DNA from: Kalmanozyma brasiliensis GHG001
Taxonomy: Eukaryota > Basidiomycota > Ustilaginomycetes > Ustilaginales
Length of the DNA stretch: 64,000 nt
NCBI RefSeq assembly: GCF_000497045.1
Contig: NW_015961970.1
Coordinates: forward strand, 930,802 to 994,801
Direction: 5' to 3'
The translations under genes were made by a program, and so were the position numbers. Under the pieces are notes generated by a model that was not told the DNA's origin, did not search any database, and saw only the letters and a program-made list of their open reading frames with translations. Positions 40,644 to 52,400 of the stretch are shown in pieces. Each line of letters starts with the position of its first letter. The first letter of the stretch is position 1.

Positions 40644-42428
40644 ATGTCGAGCTACGCCGCTCTCAAGGAGATGGCGCTCAAGAAGAAGGAGGAGGAGCAG
40701 GCCACACTGAACCGAGAACGAGAGCAGAAGGAGCGAGAAGCAGCTGTCAAACAGTCCGCACGAGAGGCAGCGGAACGGGAGCAAAAAGAGCGCGAACGCA
40801 AAATCCTGGTGCAGCGCCTAGCTCGTCAGAAGGAGGAAGAAGCCCGTGAACGCTCACGAAAGGAATCCGCCGCCAAGCTTCGGCAAGATCAGATGGCAGA
40901 CGGGAGCAATGCGGACAGGTCAAAGCTGGGTTCATCATCAAAGCAGCGTCTATCTGATCTGGACAGACCCAAGTCCAAGTCCAACAAGGCGTCCGGCTCG
41001 ACGCAGAAGATCGACTTGTCCGACGTGCTCAAGAAGAGTCCCAGCGACGCAAAGGCAGCTAGGAGGAAGCGAAAGGCCGACGAGGACGACTTTGTCGGCA
41101 ATCGACTCGACAAGATCAGCGGCAGCAAGAAGGGGTCCCACTCATCTTTGTCGTCCACGAGCGCTCCAAAGCGCAAGGCCGTTCCCATGACACGCGAGGA
41201 GAAGCAGGCGATCAAGCGTGCCAGAGAATTCGGATCCCTCCCAAGGTTACCGCCCATCGGCCGTCTGCTTCCAAGCTCCGGGTCCTTGAGATCAAGTCCG
41301 AGTACCAGCGCTGGTGAAGAACATCGAAACAATCGACCGTCGGCTCACAAGCCACTTGCTCAGGACAACGGACTGGTGGCACTGGGCACAAAGAAGCGAG
41401 ACCATCGCTCCATCGACGAGATCGAGCGTGACCTCAAGAGGGTCAAGGAAGCCAAAGGGGAGGGCAGCAGCCAAGGATCGTCGCAGGCTGAGCTCGAGCG
41501 GGAAGCTGCTTTGCTGCGGAGACAAAAAGCCATGGAGCAGAAGCGCAAAAGCGACCAAGAGGCTAGAGCAAGGGCGCGGAAAGAGAATGGCGACGATGCC
41601 GACTCCAATGATGATCTGTTCGGCTCGGACGATGAAGGAGCCACCGCTCGCAGCTCTCGAAAAGCCTCTCCGACCAAGCCGAGCCAACGCACTGCCGCCA
41701 CAAATGGCCGTCATATTAGCTCAGCGAAAGTCGGCAGTCCTCTGCCCTCGGCGCACACGAAGGAGCCGAAACCAATTGCTTCGCGAGCATCTGGTGGCAT
41801 CAATCCTGCCGATTTCCTACCCGGCGCGCCTCTCCGAGCTGAAGCTGCGGCACGACTCACTCAGAAAGCCAAAGCTGCGTCGGGCCCAGCATCGTCCCGC
41901 AGATCGCCAGACTCGGACACTCCGTCGAGGGGGAGGCGGACGCAAGCCGACAAAGAATCCTCTCCTGTGCCGCCCAGCGCACCTCCCAAGAGGGAAACAG
42001 CGAGGGACCGCTTCATCCGCGAGCAAGAGGAAAAGAAAAAGTCGGCGGTCGGCCGTGCCGGCAATGACGAGCATAGAAAGGGCCGACGAGGCTCCAGCTC
42101 GTCCGCAGAGTACGACAGTGATGACGATGACGAGGATGAGTACGAGAGCGACGGCGTGGAAGAAGATGACGATGGTGGCGACGGGGGCAGAGAGAACATT
42201 CGGGACGAGATCTGGAAGATGTTTGGCAAAGATCGCAAAAAGTACGCCAGCCGGATTGTGGACAGCGACGACGACATGGAGGCGGACGCAGCTTCGGTGT
42301 TGCAAGAAGAGCTCAGAAGCTCCAAGCAGGCACGAGAGGAGGACTTGCGAGAGGAGCAGCTGGAGAAGCAGCGCGAGCGCGAGAAGCTCATGCGCAAGCA
42401 GGCCACACAGCGAGGCTCAGGCCGTTGA
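40644..42428 (+). CDS. SPT2: SPT2 chromatin protein / histone H3-H4 chaperone
   Basis: Nuclear elongation-associated histone chaperone. A single exon of 594 residues. The N-terminal 80 residues form an almost uninterrupted charged helix (KKKEEEQATLNREREQKERE). A basic Ser-rich middle carries SMR-like low complexity. The acidic tract YDSDDDDEDEYESDG (about 492-506) leads into the conserved SPT2 C-terminal region: NIRDEIWKMFGKDRKKYASR, then DSDDDMEADAASVLQEE and a basic-acidic helix to the end. In the family this C-terminal segment binds H3-H4. Length is somewhat above yeast Spt2 (333 residues), mainly from the disordered middle. It converges on NAA50 with 188 bases between stops. Confidence 0.92.
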   Translation: MSSYAALKEMALKKKEEEQATLNREREQKEREAAVKQSAREAAEREQKERERKILVQRLARQKEEEARERSRKESAAKLRQDQMADGSNADRSKLGSSSKQRLSDLDRPKSKSNKASGSTQKIDLSDVLKKSPSDAKAARRKRKADEDDFVGNRLDKISGSKKGSHSSLSSTSAPKRKAVPMTREEKQAIKRAREFGSLPRLPPIGRLLPSSGSLRSSPSTSAGEEHRNNRPSAHKPLAQDNGLVALGTKKRDHRSIDEIERDLKRVKEAKGEGSSQGSSQAELEREAALLRRQKAMEQKRKSDQEARARARKENGDDADSNDDLFGSDDEGATARSSRKASPTKPSQRTAATNGRHISSAKVGSPLPSAHTKEPKPIASRASGGINPADFLPGAPLRAEAAARLTQKAKAASGPASSRRSPDSDTPSRGRRTQADKESSPVPPSAPPKRETARDRFIREQEEKKKSAVGRAGNDEHRKGRRGSSSSAEYDSDDDDEDEYESDGVEEDDDGGDGGRENIRDEIWKMFGKDRKKYASRIVDSDDDMEADAASVLQEELRSSKQAREEDLREEQLEKQREREKLMRKQATQRGSGR

Positions 42429-42616
42429 CGGATATCCCTCATTTGTCAAAAGCAGGCTCAAAAAACCATATGTCGCCAATCGTCTTGACGTTCTCTCTTC
42501 GACTTGGACAATGCCTTGACTTATGCAATTGTAGTGTACAATGAATCCCAGTGACTTGGGCTGAGGCTGCCGCTGCTGCTGAGGTGAGGGCTGAGAATGG
42601 GATGCGGCGTATGCTT

Positions 42617-43273
42617 CTACTGGAGTCGCAGAACCCAGGCGCTGGCGGGCTGGATCCTTCGGTAGTAGCTCTCTATTGTCTCTGCTACTTTGAAGCCGAA
42701 CTTCTCGTAAAACACCCTCGCCTCGTCGTTGGAGGTCTGGACATGGAGGTAGATGGAGTCCACCTTGACGGTCTTCTTGACAAGTTCTGCTTTGATCTCC
42801 TTGCCATTCTTGTCTTTCTTGGGTTTTGGAACAGGTGTTTCCGGGTCGATGATCTGGATCTCCTTTCCTGGGCTGACATGATCCAGAACGTGCTGCAAGA
42901 GAGCTGATGCGATGCCCAGACGTCGATACGGGGCGAGAACGCCGAGGGTCATGATGTAAATGCGAACGACGTCCTTCGAGACATGTTCTAGGCGGCAGCA
43001 AATGGTGCCCACGGCTACGTCGTTGAACAAGCCGAGTTTGCAGACCTCGGCTGCATCAGGAAGCAGCACATCCTTGTAGAAGCGTTCAGAGTATTGGACA
43101 GGGAAGAGGACGCTGTTGAGCTTTCGGAGCTGACCGAGGTTGTTGGGTGTGAGCTGCGCAACGTCGATCCTCTTTGGCAGGAGTGACCGGACGGGCGCTG
43201 CTGGCCGCGGCTCGTAGCTCATCGGTGGAAGCGGCCAGGGAGACGACGAGGAGGAAGCAGCGGCAGCCGACAT
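42617..43273 (-). CDS. NAA50: N-alpha-acetyltransferase 50 (Naa50/San)
   Basis: GNAT-fold acetyltransferase that, with the NatA complex, acetylates N-terminal methionines and supports sister-chromatid cohesion in animals. 218 residues. Conserved motifs: LRKLNSVLFPVQYSERFYKD (about 49-68), VRIYIMTLGVLAPYRRLGIA (about 102-121, containing the acetyl-CoA-binding R-R-x-G-I-A) and YLHVQTSNDEARVFYEKFGF (about 175-194), followed by YYRRIQPASAW. An insertion of about 20 residues, rich in Lys/Pro (VPKPKKDKNGKEIKAELVKK), separates the acetyl-CoA loop from the next strand and is absent from the human protein. The N-terminal 35 residues are Ala/Ser/Pro-rich. Start chosen at ATG 43273; the frame extends upstream without coding bias. 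Confidence 0.93.
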   Translation of the reverse strand: MSAAAASSSSSPWPLPPMSYEPRPAAPVRSLLPKRIDVAQLTPNNLGQLRKLNSVLFPVQYSERFYKDVLLPDAAEVCKLGLFNDVAVGTICCRLEHVSKDVVRIYIMTLGVLAPYRRLGIASALLQHVLDHVSPGKEIQIIDPETPVPKPKKDKNGKEIKAELVKKTVKVDSIYLHVQTSNDEARVFYEKFGFKVAETIESYYRRIQPASAWVLRLQ

Positions 43274-43836
43274 GCTTGTGGAATGTAGACTGTTGGTTGA
43301 GATGAGACGAGCAAAAGTGTTGGAGTGGAGTCGTCGAGATGAGAGGCTGTCGGATTTCTTCGCGTGAGGCTGCTCTCGACCCGCGTCTGGACCGGCCGAT
43401 AAGTGGAAGAGACTGAGGAAGAGAGTGAGGAGACTTCTCTCTTGCTGCACCGCTTTCAAAAAGCAAGGGTCGCTTCGGTCGGCTTTGCATGCAGCTCAAA
43501 GTGTGACGTTGAAGCCATGTGCCTCGCTACCAACGCACGAGCCGTTCGCGGTCACCACTACCCCCTTCATCTACATCCGCTTTCTTCATCCTCTCTCCCA
43601 GCATACACCCGCTCCGTCTAGAAGAGCTTGTCGCTGACATACACGACTCGGGTGAGGCACGACACCTTGGACGAAACCACCCAACGATGACGCACTGATG
43701 CTCACCAGCCTTTCTTCAGACCGGATTTACCCACGACACGGATTCCTCCGACGCGGCCCTGCCGCACCATCACCACTGACGGTCACCCCGCTTCGAAGGC
43801 TATCAGACGAGTCACACCCGTTTGAACACAGTCAGC
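43274..43836. other. Divergent upstream region of NAA50 and ROM2
   Basis: 563 bases, C/T-rich toward ROM2. No TATA box, RNA gene or repeat that I can support. Confidence 0.5.
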
Positions 43837-46800
43837 ATGTCGAACCAACACTCGTATGACCAGTACGGCACATCCTATCAGCAGGCATCGCATGATTCAT
43901 ACGCCTATCCCTCTTCCACGCAGACATCCGATCCTTATCACAGCGGCGCACGCACTCAGTATGGGCCGTATGACCCTCGCTTTCCCTACGGCCAGTCCAG
44001 CACTGCCTCGCACCCGGACGAGTACGCTCACCACCAAGGCGGCCAGGCTTCCCCTGCACACGCGTATACGCAGCAGTACAACCCTTCTTCATCCTCATCC
44101 TACTCGGCAGCTCGATCCGTCCAAGCGAGTACCGATCAAATGAGCAGGATGCAACTTCGGGACGACTCGACTCGAATCTCGACTCCTGACCATCAGCCGC
44201 AACACTATGAGACACAGCAGTATTTCTCAGCCGACTCAGCCTACAGCCAGGCATCCAGCGAGCGTCTGCAGTACTCGAGACACGGCGCACATCCCCAAGA
44301 CTCGCATCCCTACTCGCACACCTCCACCACGTCGCAAGGCGGGAACGCGTCCAACCAAGGCTCCTACTACCCAGACGGCCAACACGATCTCCGATACTAT
44401 TCAGCACAGACCACTCCCGCCGTGCCGTCGTATGGCGCGTCGAGCACACAGCAGTATGCAACGGATGAAAAGCGCGATGCAGCCGGTCGACCCGTCTCCT
44501 CTTCCGCCAGCGGCATCATCAGCTTGTATGCGGACGAGCATGGCACTCCGCTCGTCGATCAGAGCGCGACCTTCCACTCTTCCTCGACCGGCCACCCGGT
44601 GTCGAGTGCCGCTACCTCTGTGAGTGGTGCCTCCGACACCACCAAACCAGCGCATCCGCCCTCGCAGCGCGCCAGCCGTCCTCTCCCCATCACTCCCATG
44701 GCCAAGCTACCAGAGCAGCCTCCCTCGAGTACTCTGTCCGGAACCGCATCGGCTGCTGGTGCTACCACTGAGTCCCATTCGGGTCCCGTCTCACCTGCTG
44801 CTCGTCATCATGACGGCAATTCTGAATCATACGGTCAATATGGCTACTTCAATACTGCGTCTCCGCAGCCCACAGCTTGGTCACCGCCGGTCACGCCTTC
44901 CACGAGACAGCACAGCACAGCTCCATCCACATCTTCGACAGGCTATCCTGCGCCGTCCTGGAGTCCAGCCTCCAGCAGCTTTCACACTCAACGTCCCCTC
45001 CCTTCCACAGCTGCCGCCCTCGACAGGTCCTTTTCGCCGCCTCCGCACGACGGCACGAATGCTTCGCCGCTCTCCGCCTTCCGAACGCCGTCCTACTCTC
45101 AAGGAAATGCAAGGTCGGCGTGGTCGCAGACGTACCATCGGGGCGACGCAGTCCAGCGGGCCACGTCGGCAACGCAGGCGCACACGGCCGATTCGTCGTA
45201 TGATCCAGACTCGTACGATGCGTCGAGTCCCCACCGAGACGCCATTCGTCAGCGCACGCGCAGTGAGGCATCCGAGCTGTCGCTTCGGCCGACCAAATCG
45301 CATCGTCAGCCACTGCCTCCCATTCCTGGCGCGATCCCTTCGACGCAGCAGAACGGCTCGCTCGGCTACGGCTATCCGTCCAAGACTCCCGTGCAGCAGC
45401 AAGCGACGCTGGATCGCAATCCGTCACGCGCACCCTCGCAGGCCTCCTTCCAGCGCCAACCGAGCTACACCCAGGCGTCAGTACCTGCTATGCGGCCTCA
45501 ACCGCAGCAGAACATGTCAAGCTATGAGAAGGACGGCGAGCTCGAGCAGACGCAGAAGTATGGCCACGACCGAATCGATTCGCTGGCTTGGGAACCCGTC
45601 AACCAGCCACGCTCCCACGCTGTCAAGCCCAATCAGCAGACTGCTCGCGGCAATCCGCCGCAAGCACTCGAATGGTCCCTCCTCTCCACCGTCGCCCTCC
45701 TGCTGCGTGCCAATGTTCCACGCGGTGTACAGATCAAAGGCAGCATTGACTACCCCAACAGCTTCACAGGCAAAGACGTCGTCTCGACCCTGCAAGAGTT
45801 GCTCGTCTCGGATGCTGTTGGGTCCCGTCACGCTCTTGTACGATCGGGCGACCCAATCAGCATCCGTTACGTGGCTCTCTCCCTAGCCAAATCGCTCAAG
45901 AGCCAACTTTTCTTCAACGAGGTGGACTGGGGCGAAAAGGAGCTGACCGACGATGTGGACGAAGTCTACACTTTCCTCGAGGACAGTCTGGCAGAGATGG
46001 GTGGCGCTTCAGAGGATCCCGACGACTGGGCTGCGGGTCTCAACCACGATGCCACGTTTGACTCGAATCTGCAGCTGTCTGTCGGAGGCGCTGGCAGCCA
46101 TGCGGGTCGACGTCGCAAAGCAGCGCATACGAATGATCTCGACGATCTGCCCAATGGCGTTTTCACGCCCCTCACACAGTGCTACAGCCCGCTCTGCACT
46201 CCAGGTCGATCCGCTTCGTGCTACAGTCCCTCGTGTCCCAACTCGGACTCCAGCCCCTTGCGCTTGACGGTCACCGATATGGAGAGCAAAGCGGCCAAGA
46301 TGGGCGGCATGCTGGATCGTGGTCTGTCGACGGATCAGTCGCAGAAGAAAGCGTGGGCAGAGATCGTGCCTCCCGAGCTGCTCAAGAGCATTCCACAGGC
46401 CGAGATCGCGCGACAGAACGCGATTCTCGAGACAATCCAGAAGGAAGAGGAGTTCCTCGCCGATCTCGAGCTGCTCGATACCCTCTTCGTGGATGGTCTG
46501 CAGAGGCCGAGTGCCACTGGTGATCCTCCACCGCTTCCGATCGGGCTCGACCGCGACGACTTCATCCGTGAAGTCTTCTGCAATCACCGCGAATTGGCGA
46601 TGCACATTCGAGCCTTGGTCGAGCGCCTGCATATTCGCCAGAGGGAGGAGAATCCCATCATCCAGACCATTGGCGACTTGTTCTTGAGCGCCGCGCTGGA
46701 CTGGGGCGACGCCTACACGACCTACCTCGTCAACTATCCACTCGCTATCAGCAGAGTCAAGCGCGAGATGACGGTCAATCCACGCTTCAAAGCCTTCGTC

Positions 46801-48861
46801 GAGGCCTGCCGACGCCATCCCGCCGCACACAAACATCCGCTAGAGAACTTCCTCTTCCGCCCACCTGCACGCCTGCAGCGTTACCATCTCCACCTGGAGT
46901 CGATCCTCAAGAAGACCGAGGAGGGCAACCACGACCGCGAAAGTCTGCAGAATGCCATCGACATCATCAACGATCAGTGCAAGACGGCTCAAGCAGGAGT
47001 CGAGTCGGCCGAGCTCAAAGTCAAGATCCGCGAGTATGCCTACAACCTCTCGGCCAAACGAACCAAGTACGCCATCGACATGGATCTACTGAATCCGGCA
47101 CGCCAACTGATTCACCAAGGCCGCGTGCTCCGAAAGCCGGATGCGTTTGACTTTGATTGGACCGAGCTGCTGGCGATTCTGTTCGACAACTACTTTATCG
47201 TCACCAAGCAAAAACGCATCGCCGAGGGCCCCGAAGATGACGGCTCCAACGTCGCGTCTTCTTCCACCTCAGCAGGAGCTCGCTTTGTGCTCGCCAAACG
47301 GCCCATTCCAGTGGAGATGATCGAGGTGAGCGGTCTCACCGAATCGTCCATCTCACGATCCATCGGTCTCAGCAACTTCCATATCAGCAGGGAGCGCGAG
47401 GCGCGCGACTTCTGGCCTTTCACCATCTCGCACCTGGGCGGCAAGATGGAGCCCATCACGCTCTACGCGCCCTCCAAAGCCGCAAGAGATCAGTGGAAGA
47501 CCAAGCTGGACGAGGCGATCGGCCTTCGCATGGCCGTGCAGGACAACAGCAAGGTGTTCAATCAGCACATCCTCAGCGACGACATCTTTGCCCTCGCCCC
47601 CACCATGAGTTTGGAGCCCGAGAAGCCAGTTTCCGGTGTCGATCCGGGCTCCTTCCATGGCCGGGTCACCTGTGCTGTTCCGTTCGTGACCGCCGATGGC
47701 AGGCGACTGGTGGCTGTGGGTTGCGCCGACGGCGTCTGGATTGGACTTCGTAGTGATCCAAAGTCGCTGCGCAAAGTGTTGCATCTCAAGTATGTTACGC
47801 AGTGCGCCGTGCTCGAGTCATTCGGCATCTTTGTGGTGCTCGCCGACAAGGTGCTCATCTCGTACAGTCTCGAGGCGTTGGTGCCGACAACTTCGAGCAG
47901 TGCAGCGACGCTACGCCCGCCTCAGAAGCTCAGCGGCAACCGCGATGTGCTCTTCTTCAATGTCGGCGTGCTCAAGGACCGCACTCTGCTGATCTACATG
48001 AAGAAGAAGGCCAACGAGAGCGTCTTTCGCGCCCTCGAGCCGGTCCTCAACGCACCTCGCAACACCGAGGGCAAATCCGGCTCGAGCTTCTTTGGTAAGT
48101 TCGGCAAGGACTCGAAGAATTCGGACTGGTTCCGCATCTATAAGACCTTCTTCATTCCGTCCGAGGCGTACTCGATTCAGTTCCTCAAGTCCAAGCTGTG
48201 CATCATCTGCGCCAAGGGCTTCGAGATCATGAACCTCGACAGTCTGCTTCCGGGCACGATCCCCGACTTTGTCCACGCCAACCGCGAGGATGTCCGGGTG
48301 CAGGCGCTGGCTAAGCGCGTCGAGACGGCCAAGCCGCTCGGCATGAGCAAAACGCCGGACGGCGACTTCCTGCTCTGCTACGATGCCTTTGCTTGCTTTG
48401 TTGATCGGCTCGGGGAGCCGACGCGATTGGACCAGATCATCGAGTGGGAAGGCTTCCCCAAGCAGGTGGCGTTCTCTGGCAACTACGTGCTTGCATTCGA
48501 TCAGCGCTTCGTCGAGGTGCGCGACGCGATCACAGGCCAGCTGGTGCAGATCATGCGCGGTGTCGACCTCAATTACGTGTCTGGCAACAGCACCGTCACC
48601 TCTTCTCTGTCCGAGAGCGCGCAGATGGCCGCCCTCGACGCCGAGTCGAACCCGGTCATCTTTACCAAACGGGAGAGGGTCGCGGGTCGCATTCCGTTTG
48701 ATTACCAGAAGGTGGTCGAATTGACGCCTACTGGACCGCCCACTTCGCACGTCTATACGCCAGCTTTCCACAGGACGCCGACGATGCTATCGACGGGCAG
48801 CAGCTTGAGTGGCCGACCTTCGGGACGACCGTCGATGGCTAGCTCGGGTAACTGGATTTGA
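43837..48861 (+). CDS. ROM2: Rho1 guanine nucleotide exchange factor, Rom2 type (DEP-DH-PH-CNH)
   Basis: Activates Rho1 at the plasma membrane, upstream of the cell-wall-integrity PKC/MAPK pathway and glucan synthesis. A single exon of 1674 residues. The first 600 are Gln/Ser/Tyr/Pro-rich and disordered. The DEP domain at about 608-690 starts LEWSLLSTVALLLRANVPRG. A Cys-containing segment follows (CYSPLCTPGRSASCYSPSC). The DH (RhoGEF) domain at about 860-1060 contains QKEEEFLADLELLDTLFVDG and the signature PLENFLFRPPARLQRYHLHL. The PH domain at about 1104-1226 contains DWTELLAILFDNYFIVTKQK. The CNH (citron-homology) domain at about 1270-1630 contains RLVAVGCADGVWIGL and ends in a Ser-rich tail. 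Domain order and size match fungal Rom1/Rom2 and Rgf proteins. Start is the ATG at 43837. Confidence 0.95.
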   Translation: MSNQHSYDQYGTSYQQASHDSYAYPSSTQTSDPYHSGARTQYGPYDPRFPYGQSSTASHPDEYAHHQGGQASPAHAYTQQYNPSSSSSYSAARSVQASTDQMSRMQLRDDSTRISTPDHQPQHYETQQYFSADSAYSQASSERLQYSRHGAHPQDSHPYSHTSTTSQGGNASNQGSYYPDGQHDLRYYSAQTTPAVPSYGASSTQQYATDEKRDAAGRPVSSSASGIISLYADEHGTPLVDQSATFHSSSTGHPVSSAATSVSGASDTTKPAHPPSQRASRPLPITPMAKLPEQPPSSTLSGTASAAGATTESHSGPVSPAARHHDGNSESYGQYGYFNTASPQPTAWSPPVTPSTRQHSTAPSTSSTGYPAPSWSPASSSFHTQRPLPSTAAALDRSFSPPPHDGTNASPLSAFRTPSYSQGNARSAWSQTYHRGDAVQRATSATQAHTADSSYDPDSYDASSPHRDAIRQRTRSEASELSLRPTKSHRQPLPPIPGAIPSTQQNGSLGYGYPSKTPVQQQATLDRNPSRAPSQASFQRQPSYTQASVPAMRPQPQQNMSSYEKDGELEQTQKYGHDRIDSLAWEPVNQPRSHAVKPNQQTARGNPPQALEWSLLSTVALLLRANVPRGVQIKGSIDYPNSFTGKDVVSTLQELLVSDAVGSRHALVRSGDPISIRYVALSLAKSLKSQLFFNEVDWGEKELTDDVDEVYTFLEDSLAEMGGASEDPDDWAAGLNHDATFDSNLQLSVGGAGSHAGRRRKAAHTNDLDDLPNGVFTPLTQCYSPLCTPGRSASCYSPSCPNSDSSPLRLTVTDMESKAAKMGGMLDRGLSTDQSQKKAWAEIVPPELLKSIPQAEIARQNAILETIQKEEEFLADLELLDTLFVDGLQRPSATGDPPPLPIGLDRDDFIREVFCNHRELAMHIRALVERLHIRQREENPIIQTIGDLFLSAALDWGDAYTTYLVNYPLAISRVKREMTVNPRFKAFVEACRRHPAAHKHPLENFLFRPPARLQRYHLHLESILKKTEEGNHDRESLQNAIDIINDQCKTAQAGVESAELKVKIREYAYNLSAKRTKYAIDMDLLNPARQLIHQGRVLRKPDAFDFDWTELLAILFDNYFIVTKQKRIAEGPEDDGSNVASSSTSAGARFVLAKRPIPVEMIEVSGLTESSISRSIGLSNFHISREREARDFWPFTISHLGGKMEPITLYAPSKAARDQWKTKLDEAIGLRMAVQDNSKVFNQHILSDDIFALAPTMSLEPEKPVSGVDPGSFHGRVTCAVPFVTADGRRLVAVGCADGVWIGLRSDPKSLRKVLHLKYVTQCAVLESFGIFVVLADKVLISYSLEALVPTTSSSAATLRPPQKLSGNRDVLFFNVGVLKDRTLLIYMKKKANESVFRALEPVLNAPRNTEGKSGSSFFGKFGKDSKNSDWFRIYKTFFIPSEAYSIQFLKSKLCIICAKGFEIMNLDSLLPGTIPDFVHANREDVRVQALAKRVETAKPLGMSKTPDGDFLLCYDAFACFVDRLGEPTRLDQIIEWEGFPKQVAFSGNYVLAFDQRFVEVRDAITGQLVQIMRGVDLNYVSGNSTVTSSLSESAQMAALDAESNPVIFTKRERVAGRIPFDYQKVVELTPTGPPTSHVYTPAFHRTPTMLSTGSSLSGRPSGRPSMASSGNWI

Positions 48862-49471
48862 GCCCGCACTTGCCTTCCAACCCTCTCTGTATACCAGCCC
48901 GAATGACATGCAATGGACTGTCACCATTCACAGACCGCTCTGAGGTCCGTATGCGAGAACATGAAACGTCCGTGATGTTGGGAAGCGCAGTATGAGAAAG
49001 GTGCTGTCCCGAACGATTTGGGCTGAGGTGTTGGCTGAGCACGATGGCCTCCACCCTGGAAGAGAGCAACACAGGCAACAGCGCCGCACAAACAGAACAC
49101 ATGCACGCGCCAACCGAGGACCCTGAATTTGGTCAAGCTGCTGGCTTTTGATGCTTTCATCCTGTCTATCAACCTCCATCTTCCATCTTCATCTTCGCCT
49201 TGTCCCTGATTCCTCGAGCTGCCGTCAAATGGCAGAGGGGTCTAGAAGCGATAACGACTTTCGCTGTCGGCCTTGACGTCTTTCTCCACCACCAGCTCGT
49301 CGACTCGTTACAACTGCAGCATGATCTTCTCACGCCCATGATCTGAGACTGCATCACCAGCAGCAGTGCGATACCTGCGAGTCCGACACACCAGGTGATC
49401 AGAAGGAGGCGCCCCCTCTCACCTTCATCTCTTGACCGGAGACAGGCGCTTCATACCCTTTATTGTCCAAG
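48862..49471. other. Intergenic spacer between ROM2 and VPS15
   Basis: 610 bases between two plus-strand genes. No coding or RNA signal seen; the last 100 bases are the VPS15 leader. Confidence 0.5.
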
Positions 49472-52400
49472 ATGGGCAATACACACTCCAACGCGAACGC
49501 CAGGATGGCGGGCATCGGCAACCTGGTCGCCGAAGTCGGCAACGACATCCAGTACGATAAGGGCATTGGCAACTCGCGCTTCCTCCGCGCTGTCCGTGCA
49601 AGGCACAAGTTCGGTCCCATTGTAGTCAAAACTTTCGTCAAGCCGGATCCCTCCATGAGCCTCAAGAGCCTGGTCAAGCACATCCGCATCGAGCGTGAGG
49701 CGCTGGCCGATGTGCCCAACGTCCTCACCTACCAAAAGGTGGTCGAGACCGAGCGCGCCGGCTACCTCATTCGTCAGTGGCTGCACAGCAATCTATACGA
49801 TCGGATCAGCACGAGACCTTTCCTCAGCGCGGTGGAAAAGAGGTGGATCACGTATCAATTGCTGCATGCCATGCGCGACGCACACGACCGCGGCATCGCG
49901 CACGGCGACCTCAAGTGCGAAAACATCCTCGTGACCACATCGCTCATGATCTATGTCACCGACTTTGCCTCGTCTTTCAAACCCACCTTCTTGCCACTAG
50001 ATGACCCGTCCGACTTCAGCTTCTTCTTCGACACCTCCGGGCGGCGGACATGCTATCTCGCACCCGAACGGTTTTACGAGGCAGGCTCCAAGTACGCTCC
50101 TGCAGCAACGAGGTTAGATCCGAACGATGCCGACGCGCTCGACCGTCTCGGCGGGCTCGAAACGGACCTGCTCGGTCTCGGCAGGCAGAGCGGCAAAGTC
50201 ACCCAAGCAATGGACGTCTTCTCGCTCGGATGCGTCATCGCCGAACTCTGGCGAGAGGGCGCACCCACCTTCACGCTTAGCCAGCTCTTCAAGTACCGTG
50301 AGGGGATGTTCGACGTGGACGCGATGCTCGCCGGTATCCCCGACGATGCAGTGCGAGATCTCGTCCGAAGCATGATCGCGCTGGATCCGAAGGAGCGAAA
50401 GACATTCGAAGAGTACCTCAAGGACGGTCGTGGCAGTGTTTTCCCGTCTACGATCCCTGACTTTCTCCATGGCTATCTGGTCGAGCTACAGCGCACAAGC
50501 CCTGACGGCGTCGGTGGGAGAAACGCAACGGCAGGTACTTCTTCAGTGGAGAGCGTAGCAAGTGGATCTCAGGCATCAGTCACAGCGGCCTCAATGCGAT
50601 CGGAAGCAGCAGGTCGACAGGCACAGCGAGCGGAGAGCGACGAACGTATCGAGAAGCTGTACGAGGAGTGGTCCGACATTATCCACTTCTTGGACGAGCC
50701 GATCGATCGCAGCAGTGCCAACACGCCTTCGACGGGGACAGGCGCAGGCGGCGCATCGGCACGCTCCAACCGTGTGCTCGGCCGCTTTGCTTTCCAGTCG
50801 AGCTTCCAGCAGCCATCAGCGGGCGAGATCGCGGAACACGAGCGCTCTACCGCAGATGGACTGGATGACGTCTTCCCAGTCCAACTCTGCATCCCGGGCT
50901 TGCCATCGCAAAGGGCAGAGCTCGAGGCTGGCGGGGCCGAGGTCGATGGCACCGCCCAGCTCGTCCTGTCCGTCATCCTCGCCAACCTGCGCAACTGCGT
51001 CCGACCTTCATCCAAGTGTCACGCGCTGGAGCTACTTATCCATCTCTCCACCCGCTGGCTCACGGACGAGACCAAACTGGACCGGGTACTGCCCTTCGTC
51101 ATAACGCTCTTCGACGATCCCTCCTCGCAGGTGAGGATGGCAGCGATCCGCAGCTGCGTGCAGGTGCTGATGCTGGTCCGCATCGTCACCCCCTCCAACG
51201 CGTCCATCTTCACCGAATACATCGTGCCCAACATCAAGCAGCTCGGGCTCGATTCGTCGACGCCGGTCCGCTGCACCTTCGCCGCTTCCATCGTCCCCCT
51301 CGCAGAAACAGCAGAGCGCTTCCTACAGATGTCACAAGCCATGCGGGCCGAGGGCCTCTTTGCGGTCGAGCAAGACCTCAATGGCGGCTTCCTCGAGGAC
51401 CAGCCAAGCGAGTCGAACTACGACGAGCAGCTTCGCACCTTTCAGTCCCTACTCCAGGACATCATCGTGACGCTCCTCACAGACCCATCTGCATCGGTCA
51501 AACGTGCGCTTTTATCGACCATCGCTCCCCTGTGCCGCTTCTTCGGCATGGCCAAGACCAACGACGTGATGCTCAGTCACATGATCACCTACCTCAACGA
51601 CCGCAACTGGCTGCTACGCGAGGCGTTTTTCGACATCATCGTTGACGTCGCCGAAGTCTCCGGGAATAGCAGTTTGGAAGAGTACATCCTGCCGCTCATG
51701 ACGCAGGCGCTGTCGGACCAGGAGGAGAACGTCGTCTATCGCGTGCTCAACGGGCTGCGCACCATGACCGAGCGAAGCTTACTCGATCGCAGCCGCATGC
51801 TGACGCTCATGGAGACGACCATCGGGTTTCTGTGCCATCCGAACCTGTGGCTACGACAGGCGAGCGCGGGGTTGATCGCAGCAGCTGCGGAGAGGTTGGA
51901 CGATGTCGATGTGTGGGCGGTATTGTATCCTTCCTTGCGGCCGTTGTTGCGGGCTGACGTGCAGGATCTGACAGAGACGGCGCTGCTCGATATGGCAAAG
52001 ACGCCCCTCACAAGATCCGTCTATTCCGCTGCACTCGGCTGGGCTTCCAAAGCATCCAACTCCGCATTCTGGAAGAGTCAAGCGGAAGACAAGGACAAAG
52101 CGGGGCTCAAGAATGGCCTCGCCACCGAAGGAGTCGGGTTGTTGCTGGGCAAGAGCGGGCGTGGCTTGATCGCGCCACCGCGAGGCCGCACCGAAGAGGA
52201 CGATCGGTTCCGCGACCGACTGCGGAGCATGGGAATGGAGGACGAGGACGAAATTAAGCTCGTTGCCCTTCGCAGCATCATTCGACGGCTGTCAAAGCAG
52301 GGATCGAAGGGCAACTCTGGACAGATGGAGTGGGACGTTCCCGGGGCAAGTAGTGGCGGCAATGCCAATGATGAAGGGCGCACGCATCCGAAGGCGGTCC

